Shown: piece after piece, positions 57,828 to 64,000 of the stretch | How the letters are laid out: every line of letters begins with the position of its first letter | How positions within the stretch are numbered: the first letter of the stretch is position 1 | NCBI RefSeq assembly: GCF_013401995.1 | Contig: NZ_JACBJI010000001.1 | Span: forward strand, 266,372 to 330,371 | Direction of reading: 5' to 3' | DNA length: 64,000 bases | From: Flavobacterium agri | GTDB taxonomy: Bacteria; Bacteroidota; Bacteroidia; Flavobacteriales; Flavobacteriaceae | The notes under the pieces: generated by a model | What the model was told of the DNA's origin: nothing | What the model saw: only the letters and a program-made list of their open reading frames with translations | The model's database searches: none | Program-made: the position numbers and the translations under genes

Positions 57828-58454
57828 TTATTTCCTGTCGTATTTAAAATACATGATCGCGCCGTACACGATATGGCAAACCCCGAAGCCTAACGACCAC
57901 AGTTCGAAGCCGTAACCCGTGAATTCGGTGTTGATCAGTCCCAGGACGACAACGGTCAATCCGAGGTAGCGCACGTCGCGGTGCGTATATTTACTTGCGT
58001 TGATGCAGGCCAGTCCGTAAAAAATAAGCGTGACGGGCGCAATCAGTTCAAAGAATTCGTGGCGAAGCAGCAACAACGCGAAAAAACCTCCCGTCACGAG
58101 CGGAATCAGGAAATTGACGAGCAATCGTTTTGAACTCGAATTCCACGTCGTCTCATTGTTGCGCTTGGCTTTGAGGTGGGTGCAGATCAAAGCGGTAATC
58201 AAGGAAAGCCCCAAAATGGCGAGTCCGATGGCCGTGACTTTGATGAGCAGCATATTCTCGATATCGCGATAACGCACATAATAATCGCTTGTAGCAAGTT
58301 GTTCCTTGATGATGGAATTGGCAAACCACGCGCCGATGAGTGCATAACTTCCGGCAAAGACGCCCGATAGTCCGCTCAAGGATAAAAATTGTGTCGAACG
58401 GTCCATCATTTGGCGGATGTCGCGCAAATCGTCGAGATACTTTTGGTTTTCCAT
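57828..58454 (-). CDS. Membrane protein of the CreD cluster, unknown family
   Basis: 208 residues from the ATG at 58454, chosen because it lies 4 bases after the operator site and begins MENQKYLDDLRDIRQMMDRS. The soluble first 20 residues are followed by about six hydrophobic segments (about 25-45, 70-93, 115-130, 137-152, 163-180, 185-200). I do not recognise a named family with confidence; similar proteins precede small winged-helix genes in other Bacteroidota, as far as I recall. The winged-helix gene follows after 25 bases. Confidence 0.78.
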   Translation of the reverse strand: MENQKYLDDLRDIRQMMDRSTQFLSLSGLSGVFAGSYALIGAWFANSIIKEQLATSDYYVRYRDIENMLLIKVTAIGLAILGLSLITALICTHLKAKRNNETTWNSSSKRLLVNFLIPLVTGGFFALLLLRHEFFELIAPVTLIFYGLACINASKYTHRDVRYLGLTVVVLGLINTEFTGYGFELWSLGFGVCHIVYGAIMYFKYDRK

Positions 58455-58457
58455 ATT

Positions 58458-58479
58458 AAAGTACTTTGAATGACAAAGT
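58458..58479. promoter_or_regulatory. Operator 2 of the CreD cluster
   Basis: AAAGT-ACTTTG-AATGA-CAAAGT repeats the form of the site at 57468-57489 exactly outside the 5-base spacer. On the minus strand TTACTTTG (58481-58474), one mismatch from the -7 consensus, overlaps it. It ends 4 bases before the ATG at 58454. Confidence 0.75.
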
Positions 58480-58650
58480 AAATGAGTTTTTGTTCGGCTG
58501 CCAAATTTTTTTTCGGATTTTTTCCACCCGTGTAAGAATTTTCGATTTGCGCGGATAGGTAAGCGATCGTCACTTTCTGCGCTAAAATGTGATGGACGCA
58601 TTTAGGTTTTCATTTAGAATTTAAAATCCAACATTTAAAATTCCCTTTCG

Positions 58651-58658
58651 TACTTTTG
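58651..58658 (+). promoter_or_regulatory. -7 box of lpdA
   Basis: TACTTTTG, perfect -7 match, 26 bases before the lpdA ATG. Confidence 0.6.
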
Positions 58659-58684
58659 TGTCACTAAATCAATAACCAATCACC

Positions 58685-60091
58685 ATGAGTTCATTTGACG
58701 TTGCCGTCATAGGATCGGGTCCCGGAGGATACGTGGCCGCCATCCGTTGCGCACAATTAGGTTTCAAGACTGCTATCATCGAAAAATATCCTACGCTTGG
58801 CGGAACTTGCCTCAACGTGGGTTGTATCCCGTCGAAGGCGTTGCTCGATTCGTCACATCACTATCACGATGCGATTTCGCACTTCAAGGAACACGGTATC
58901 GAGATTCCGGGAGAGATCAAGATCAATTTCGAACAGATGATCGCGCGCAAAGGTTCGGTCGTAGACCAGAACGTGAGCGGCATCAAATACCTCATGGACA
59001 AAAATAAGATCACGGTTTTCGAAGGTTTGGGCTCTTTCGAGGATGCGACGCACATCAAAGTGACCAAATCGGACAATTCATCCGAAACCATCGAAGCGAA
59101 ATACACGATCATCGCGACCGGTTCGAAACCATCGACGTTGCCGTTCATCAAATTGGACAAGGAGCGCGTGATCACTTCGACCGAAGCCTTAAAGATGAAG
59201 GAAATCCCGAAACACCTTATCGTCATCGGCGGCGGTGTCATCGGATTGGAACTCGGACAAGTGTATTTGCGTCTCGGATCTCAGGTTTCCGTCGTCGAAT
59301 TCATGGACCGCATCATTCCGGGCATGGACGCCGGTCTTTCCAAAGAATTGACTAAAGTCCTTAAAAAGCAAGGCATGAAGTTCTATACTTCGCATAAAGT
59401 GAAATCGGTAGAAAACAACGGTTCGGGCGTGGTTATCCAAGCCGATGACGCCAAAGGACAGACGATTACGCTCGAAGGCGATTACGCTTTGGTTTCCGTT
59501 GGCCGTCGTCCGTTTACCGACGGATTGGCGCTCGACAAAGCCGGTGTGAAAGTTTCCGACAGAGGCATCGTCGAAACCAACGACCATTTGCAGACCAACG
59601 TTTCGAACATCTACGCGATCGGTGACGTCGTGAAAGGAGCGATGTTGGCACACAAAGCCGAAGAAGAAGGCGTTTTCGTGGCCGAAATTTTGGCCGGACA
59701 AAAACCGCACATCAACTACAACCTGATTCCGGGAGTCGTCTATACATGGCCAGAAGTTGCCGCCGTCGGAAAAACCGAAGAGCAACTCAAGGAAGCCGGT
59801 GTCGAATACAAAGCCGGAAGTTTCCCTATGAAAGCGCTAGGACGTTCACGCGCGAGCGGCGATACCGACGGTTTCGTGAAAATCCTTGCGGATGCGAAGA
59901 CAGATGAAGTCCTCGGTGTGCACATGATCGGCGCAAGAACTGCCGATTTGATTGCGGAAGCGGTTACGGCTATGGAATTCCGCGCGTCTGCCGAAGACAT
60001 TTCGAGAATGTCGCACGCTCACCCGACGTATGCAGAAGCTGTGAAAGAAGCGGCCTTGGATGCTACGGATAAGCGTTCGATACATATGTAA
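58685..60091 (+). CDS. lpdA: Dihydrolipoyl dehydrogenase
   Basis: 468 residues. It reoxidises dihydrolipoamide in 2-oxoacid dehydrogenase complexes, using FAD and NAD+. Landmarks: FAD motif VIGSGPGGYVAAIRCAQLG, the redox disulfide GGTCLNVGCIPSKALLDSS, the NAD motif IGGGVIGLELGQVYLRLG, the second FAD contact YAIGDVVKGAMLAHKAEEEG and the catalytic HAHPTYAEAVKEAAL. It stands alone, not in a pdh or odh operon, so it may be shared between complexes. Confidence 0.97.
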   Translation: MSSFDVAVIGSGPGGYVAAIRCAQLGFKTAIIEKYPTLGGTCLNVGCIPSKALLDSSHHYHDAISHFKEHGIEIPGEIKINFEQMIARKGSVVDQNVSGIKYLMDKNKITVFEGLGSFEDATHIKVTKSDNSSETIEAKYTIIATGSKPSTLPFIKLDKERVITSTEALKMKEIPKHLIVIGGGVIGLELGQVYLRLGSQVSVVEFMDRIIPGMDAGLSKELTKVLKKQGMKFYTSHKVKSVENNGSGVVIQADDAKGQTITLEGDYALVSVGRRPFTDGLALDKAGVKVSDRGIVETNDHLQTNVSNIYAIGDVVKGAMLAHKAEEEGVFVAEILAGQKPHINYNLIPGVVYTWPEVAAVGKTEEQLKEAGVEYKAGSFPMKALGRSRASGDTDGFVKILADAKTDEVLGVHMIGARTADLIAEAVTAMEFRASAEDISRMSHAHPTYAEAVKEAALDATDKRSIHM

Positions 60092-60120
60092 GACACGCTG
60101 CGCTTTAGACACGCTTCGCT
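60091..60120. repeat. Two-copy 14-base direct repeat after lpdA
   Basis: AGACACGCTGCGCT and AGACACGCTTCGCT are spaced 16 bases apart and differ at one position. They start right after the lpdA stop, before its terminator. Confidence 0.5.
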
Positions 60121-60140
60121 AAAGATTGCTAGACTCAATA

Positions 60141-60170
60141 AAAAATCCCCCTCATTCAAGCGGGATTTTT
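60141..60170. terminator. Terminator between lpdA and the DUF4349 gene
   Basis: AAAAATCCC pairs with GGGATTTTT across a 12-base loop; U-tracts on both strands. It separates two convergent genes. Confidence 0.82.
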
Positions 60171-60181
60171 TTTATATAAAA

Positions 60182-61162
60182 TCAAACGGCGACTTTCTTC
60201 TTGCCCAATTTCTTCCAACCCACAAAAACAGCCGTTCCAATCAAGATAAACGGCCACAAATTGAGCGCGAAAACCAAAATCGCTTCCAAAATATACCATC
60301 CCGATTTAAGGCTGTCCCAAGCCTGTGTGCCGAATCCTGTGCGATATTGCGCGCTGTCAAGATTCGCCAAGGTCACGCTTTTGACCGCTTCGTCCTGGTA
60401 CAACTGCAACGCGACGGTAGAGTAGGCGATCTTGTCTTCGAGTTCCATCTTTTTAAGAAGGGCCGCATCCGAAGTTTCTTGTTTGGCCAGAAGGTTTTCC
60501 TCGGTATCGTTTATATCGACGAGTTTTTTCCCTTTGTTGTCGACGGCGCCTTCCACGCGTTGTTTGAATCGTGCGAGCCTTTTCTGTTCCAACTCGGTCG
60601 ATTTCAGTTGCAGGTTCACGTCTTCAGCCTTGATGATGCGGTAATCGAGGTAGCCGACTTCTTTGGAAATGTTCTTGAGCGTCGCATCGAGATTGTAATT
60701 CGGAACGCGGATGACCATGTCGTTGCGCACCGTATACACCGTGGTCCGCACGATACTGTCCTCGCTTTTCTTCACGTCCCGCGTTTCGCGCACATCGCTT
60801 TTAAGATCGGTGTTCACTACGAAACCTCCGGCAACAGAGACGGCGTCTTCAACCTTGGTCGTCGATTGGGCCACGTTGCGCACTTTGAAACGTATATCGG
60901 CAGTTCGCACGAATTTGCGTTTGCCGTCGTTGTTGGTCACCGCAGCCGATGAAGACAAATTGTTTTCGGATTTTACCGAATTGCCGTTCACGTTTGTTGA
61001 ATCGGCCATTATAGCCATTTCTTCGGCAGGTGCGACTTCTTCTGCGGGCGCTTCTTTGGAGTCTGGAGATGAAACCGTGGCATTTTCGGTTTCGCCATAC
61101 TGCTTGCATGAAACCGCTAGCGCAATCAACAATGCCATTCCGAATAACGAAATCTTTTTCAT
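60182..61162 (-). CDS. DUF4349 lipoprotein
   Basis: 326 residues. The lipobox IALAVSCKQ puts the lipidated Cys at about 19. A low-complexity Glu/Ala/Pro segment (about 35-55) precedes the DUF4349 core (about 80-270): FVRTADIRFKVRNVAQSTTK, DMVIRVPNYNLDATLKNISK, then a coiled-coil stretch. A C-terminal membrane helix (about 290-312, ILVFALNLWPFILIGTAVFVG) ends in a Lys-rich tail. The family is widespread, envelope-associated and of unknown function. It is a single gene; the upstream 258 bases hold the pabB promoter on the other strand. Confidence 0.88.
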   Translation of the reverse strand: MKKISLFGMALLIALAVSCKQYGETENATVSSPDSKEAPAEEVAPAEEMAIMADSTNVNGNSVKSENNLSSSAAVTNNDGKRKFVRTADIRFKVRNVAQSTTKVEDAVSVAGGFVVNTDLKSDVRETRDVKKSEDSIVRTTVYTVRNDMVIRVPNYNLDATLKNISKEVGYLDYRIIKAEDVNLQLKSTELEQKRLARFKQRVEGAVDNKGKKLVDINDTEENLLAKQETSDAALLKKMELEDKIAYSTVALQLYQDEAVKSVTLANLDSAQYRTGFGTQAWDSLKSGWYILEAILVFALNLWPFILIGTAVFVGWKKLGKKKVAV

Positions 61163-61304
61163 AAAATTAAATGTTTAATAAGGTTAATGATGTAAAAGGT
61201 CAAGTAGTTTTCAAACCATGCGTTTAAATTTTATGAAGTCGATATTCGACGCGCACTAACAATCGTGCCAAAGTTTTTTGGAATGGGTTAACGATTGTTT
61301 ATCG

Positions 61305-61312
61305 TAATTTTG
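61305..61312 (+). promoter_or_regulatory. -7 box of pabB
   Basis: TAATTTTG, perfect -7 match, giving a leader of about 105 bases before the TTG start of pabB. A TTTG at 61277-61280 is 24 bases upstream, somewhat far. Confidence 0.45.
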
Positions 61313-61421
61313 GGATGTCCATATCGTGGCGGTAAAGTCCATAGAGTCGTAAAGCCATAAGACATGAATATTCAGGACAGGTTTCTGACCATTTGAAATC
61401 TGATCATCCAAAAATCTAAAA

Positions 61422-62717
61422 TTGAGAACAGTCGCCCATCATAAAATCAACGACCCGAAAGACTTCAAAGCGAAACTGTTGCATTGGTCGCAACAATTCC
61501 GCGAGATCGTTTTTCTCGATACGAACGGCTATCACGAGAAATACCAGGAGTACGACTGCGTGCTTGCCGCCGACGCGTTCCTGTCGCTGAGAACCGATTA
61601 CCACAACGCTTTCAAGGATTTGAAGGAATTGCAGGAAACCACCAAAGATTGGCTGTTCGGCTATCTTTCGTACGATTTGAAAAACGACACCGAGGAACTG
61701 CACTCGCGAAATTTCGACGGATTGCAATTTCCCGACCTGTTCTTCTTCCAGCCGAAACGTCTTTTCCTGCTGAAAGGGAACGAGCTCGAACTTCGGTATT
61801 TGCCGATGTCCGATGACGAGATGGAATCCGATTTGCAAGCCATCATCAATACGCCTGCAAACCTTCGCCATGTCAACGACCGGTTGATGATCCACCAAAG
61901 GATTTCGCAAAAAGATTATCTAAAAAAAGTCGGCAGCATGCTCGAGCACATTCACAGAGGTGATATTTACGAGGCGAATTTCTGCATGGAATTCTATTCC
62001 GAGGACGCCAAAATCGATCCGCTCGAAACCTATTGCCGTCTCAATACGATTTCAGAACCGCCGTTTTCGGCCTTTTTCCGCAATGCGAACCATTACCTCA
62101 TGTCGGCCTCGCCCGAGCGTTACCTAAAGAAACAAGGCCACAAAATCGTTTCCCAACCCATAAAAGGCACGGCGCGCAGGAGTGAAGACGCCAACGAGGA
62201 TGCACGAATAAAACGCGAACTTGCCGCCAACCAAAAAGAGCGTTCCGAAAACATCATGATCGTCGACCTCGTGCGCAACGATCTGTCGCGGACCGCCGCA
62301 AAAGGAAGCGTCCATGTAGAGGAATTGTGCGGCGAATATTCGTTCCGCCAGGTGCATCACCTTATTTCTACTGTAGTTTCACAAATCTCCGACGGCCATG
62401 GCGCGATGGATGTGCTCAAAACCACGTTCCCGATGGGCAGCATGACGGGCGCTCCCAAAATTTCGGCCATGAAAATCATAGAGGATCTCGAGGAAACCAA
62501 GCGCGGTCTTTACAGCGGTGCGCTCGGATATTTCACGCCAGACGGCGATTTCGATTTCAACGTCGTGATCCGATCTATACTGTATAATTCAGAAGCCAAA
62601 TACGTGTCGTTTTCGGTTGGAAGCGCGATTACGGCTGCGTCCGAACCGATCCGCGAATACGAAGAATGTCTGCTCAAGGCGGTGGCGATGCGTAAGGTTT
62701 TGGAAAGGAATGCTTAG
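61422..62717 (+). CDS. pabB: Aminodeoxychorismate synthase component I
   Basis: 431 residues, starting at a TTG (61422); no ATG lies in frame before the conserved part. It aminates chorismate to aminodeoxychorismate for folate synthesis, with a glutamine amidotransferase partner encoded elsewhere. The chorismate-binding half shows HIHRGDIYEANFCMEF, SASPERYL, SQPIKGTARR, DLVRNDLSRTA, FPMGSMTGAPK and YFTPDGDFDFNVVIRS. PIKGT with Lys is the residue that separates PabB (Lys) from TrpE (usually Ala), so PabB is preferred. tilS follows, with a 183-base palindromic gap. Confidence 0.93.
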   Translation: MRTVAHHKINDPKDFKAKLLHWSQQFREIVFLDTNGYHEKYQEYDCVLAADAFLSLRTDYHNAFKDLKELQETTKDWLFGYLSYDLKNDTEELHSRNFDGLQFPDLFFFQPKRLFLLKGNELELRYLPMSDDEMESDLQAIINTPANLRHVNDRLMIHQRISQKDYLKKVGSMLEHIHRGDIYEANFCMEFYSEDAKIDPLETYCRLNTISEPPFSAFFRNANHYLMSASPERYLKKQGHKIVSQPIKGTARRSEDANEDARIKRELAANQKERSENIMIVDLVRNDLSRTAAKGSVHVEELCGEYSFRQVHHLISTVVSQISDGHGAMDVLKTTFPMGSMTGAPKISAMKIIEDLEETKRGLYSGALGYFTPDGDFDFNVVIRSILYNSEAKYVSFSVGSAITAASEPIREYEECLLKAVAMRKVLERNA

Positions 62718-62900
62718 TAGCCGATCCGGCTTTCCGCTTCAAGTCCTCGGCCCAAAACCACATTTTTATGGCGCCTTCGCGAGCTTCCTGCGGTCGCTGC
62801 GCCTGCTTCTAAAAATTAGTGGTTTTCGTCCTGTGGGCTTTGCGCTGCAATCCGGGCTGGGGCATTTGCCGTTGAATCACGAAAGCGTTAACTTCGTGCG
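62718..62900. repeat. Large imperfect intergenic palindrome before tilS
   Basis: Nested inverted arms: AAAACCAC (62754-62761) with GTGGTTTT (62819-62826), TTTTTA (62763-62768) with TAAAAA (62810-62815), GGCGC (62770-62774) with GCGCC (62799-62803), and a GCGA/TCGC pair nearer the tip. Flanks (CCGGCTTTCCGCTTC on the left, GCGCTGCAATCCGGGCT on the right) are partly complementary too. The element is GC-rich and noncoding and fills the whole gap. It looks like a REP/MITE-type dispersed repeat; it could also act as a terminator or mRNA stabiliser. Confidence 0.7.
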
Positions 62901-64000
62901 ATGCTTGCCGAATTCCAGAACCATCTCGACCACAATTTCCCGTTTTTGAAAGGTAAACGCCTTTTGCTCGCCGTCAGTGGCGGTATCGACAGTATGGTGA
63001 TGGTCGATCTGTTCCGAAAATCGGGATGTGAAATCGGCATCGCGCACTGCAATTTCAACCTTCGCGGTGAAGAAAGCGACCAGGACGAGACTTTCGTCAG
63101 GGCGTTCGCTTCCAAAACCAACATACCGGCTCACGTCACCAGATTCGACACGAACCAATTCGCCGAGGATTTCGGGCTGTCGATCCAGGTTGCTGCGCGT
63201 GAATTGCGATACAAATGGTTCGCCGGGTTGCTCGAATCCGAAAATTACGATTTCGTGCTGACGGCCCATCACGCCGACGACAACCTTGAAACTTTCCTCA
63301 TCAATCTTACGCGAGGCACCGGAATTGAAGGATTGACGGGCATTCCGGCTCAAAATGAAAAAGTCGTGCGCCCGTTGCTTCCGATTTCAAGACAAGAAAT
63401 CGAAGCGTATGCCAAATCGAATGGTCTGGAATGGCACGAAGACAGCAGCAATGCTTCCGATAAATACCTGCGTAACAAGATCCGTCAGCTGATCGTGCCG
63501 CTTCTCAAGGAAATAAGGCCCGACTTACTCGACAGTTTTTCGAAAACCCAGGATTTTTTGCGCCAAACCCAGTCGCTGTCCGAAGACGCGGCTATCATCA
63601 TTTACCAAAAAGTCGCAAAACCATATGGGAATGAAATAAAATTCGACCTGTCCGAGCTCAAAAAACTGCCGAATCACAAAGCCTATCTTTACCAATGGCT
63701 GCGTGAATTCGGCTTCACGGCTTGGGAAGATGTGTACACTTTGGTCGATGCCCAATCGGGAAAGCAAGTTTTTTCTTCCCAATATGTACTTTTGAAAGAC
63801 CGTGAAACGCTCGTACTTTCGCCACTTGCCGATGCAACCGACAAACGCGAATATTGCCTCTATAAAGGCATGGAAGCCCTTGAATTTCCGTTAAAACTCA
63901 CCTTAAAATATGTGAAAGACGTTGGCGGCAAATCCAATTCGGCTATCTTTGTCGACGCCGAAAAACTCAGGTTTCCGCTTGTGTTGAGGAAATGGAAAGA
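62901..64000 (+). CDS. tilS: tRNA(Ile)-lysidine synthase, N-terminal part
   Basis: The frame is open to the window end, so 366 residues are visible and no stop is seen. The enzyme converts the wobble C of tRNA-Ile(CAU) to lysidine. The PP-loop LLAVSGGIDSMVMVDLF is at about 22-38, followed by IAHCNFNLRGEESDQDE, LQVAARELRYKWF, TAHHADDNLETFLINLTRG and DSSNASDKYLRNKIRQ, all conserved in TilS. The central and C-terminal domains run past the edge. TAACTTCG, one mismatch from a -7 box, ends 4 bases before the ATG. The large palindrome lies just upstream. Confidence 0.95.
   Translation, partial: MLAEFQNHLDHNFPFLKGKRLLLAVSGGIDSMVMVDLFRKSGCEIGIAHCNFNLRGEESDQDETFVRAFASKTNIPAHVTRFDTNQFAEDFGLSIQVAARELRYKWFAGLLESENYDFVLTAHHADDNLETFLINLTRGTGIEGLTGIPAQNEKVVRPLLPISRQEIEAYAKSNGLEWHEDSSNASDKYLRNKIRQLIVPLLKEIRPDLLDSFSKTQDFLRQTQSLSEDAAIIIYQKVAKPYGNEIKFDLSELKKLPNHKAYLYQWLREFGFTAWEDVYTLVDAQSGKQVFSSQYVLLKDRETLVLSPLADATDKREYCLYKGMEALEFPLKLTLKYVKDVGGKSNSAIFVDAEKLRFPLVLRKWK

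Overview
The window looks like chromosome of a member of the Bacteroidota, most likely Flavobacteriaceae (Flavobacterium-like). The evidence is a type IX secretion (T9SS) cargo with a gliding-motility C-terminal domain next to a PorP/SprF protein, a second T9SS cargo with a type A tail, the Bacteroidota promoter motif (-7 box TAnnTTTG with TTG/TTTG about 19-21 bases upstream) in front of many genes, and gene orders such as tkt-rpiB-gnd-zwf-pgl, tpx-dgkA-ftsK-lolA-lptF/G-ribBA and pabB-tilS. Base composition looks even along the window. I see no integrase, transposase, rRNA or CRISPR array.

Layout. 1-10.9 kb: a truncated secreted protein, then a minus-strand T9SS operon (2340-residue surface adhesin, PorP/SprF, OmpA/PorE-like protein). 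10.9-12.3 kb: a structured noncoding stretch, a repressor with an apparently dead S24 domain, and tRNA-Ser(UGA). 12.5-18.7 kb: one operon carrying the whole oxidative pentose phosphate branch plus transketolase and ribose-5-phosphate isomerase. 18.8-21.7 kb: a TetR regulator and MFS exporter pair with matching operators, then pyrophosphatase. 21.7-24.5 kb: two consecutive 28-codon Met/Cys/His-rich leader ORFs, each followed by an intrinsic terminator, ahead of an EamA transporter and an amino-acid permease. This is the most interesting regulatory arrangement in the window. 24.6-36.6 kb: small metabolic and regulatory genes (DUF1508, DoxX-like, AraC, SDR, DUF1223, a LytS/LytTR two-component pair, Ohr and a hydrolase, ABC-F, GH125, a membrane-bound winged-helix regulator, DoxX).

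36.6-43.3 kb: the tpx-to-ribBA operon; the ribBA product keeps the RibB half but has lost the zinc cysteines of the RibA half. 43.5-46 kb: three tandem secreted paralogues whose C-terminal halves resemble phage tail-collar domains. 46-47.4 kb: peroxiredoxin, thioredoxin and a small conserved protein. 47.6-53.9 kb: a second amino-acid permease, a leucine-rich T9SS protein, and a methionine gamma-lyase-like enzyme divergent from an Lrp/AsnC regulator. 53.9-58.5 kb: a lipoprotein, a ferritin-like protein and a CreD/DUF1361 membrane-protein cluster with its own small winged-helix regulator and two identical 22-base operator-like sites. 58.7-64 kb: lipoamide dehydrogenase, a DUF4349 lipoprotein, pabB, a large intergenic palindrome and the start of tilS.

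Themes. Sulfur and amino-acid economy recurs (Met/Cys-rich leaders, two APC permeases, an EamA transporter, gamma-lyase with Lrp), as does thiol-based peroxide defence (Tpx, Prx, Trx, Ohr). Several start codons lie 4-9 bases after a -7 box, which predicts leaderless or nearly leaderless mRNAs. Domain positions are estimates made by reading the translations; no database search was run.
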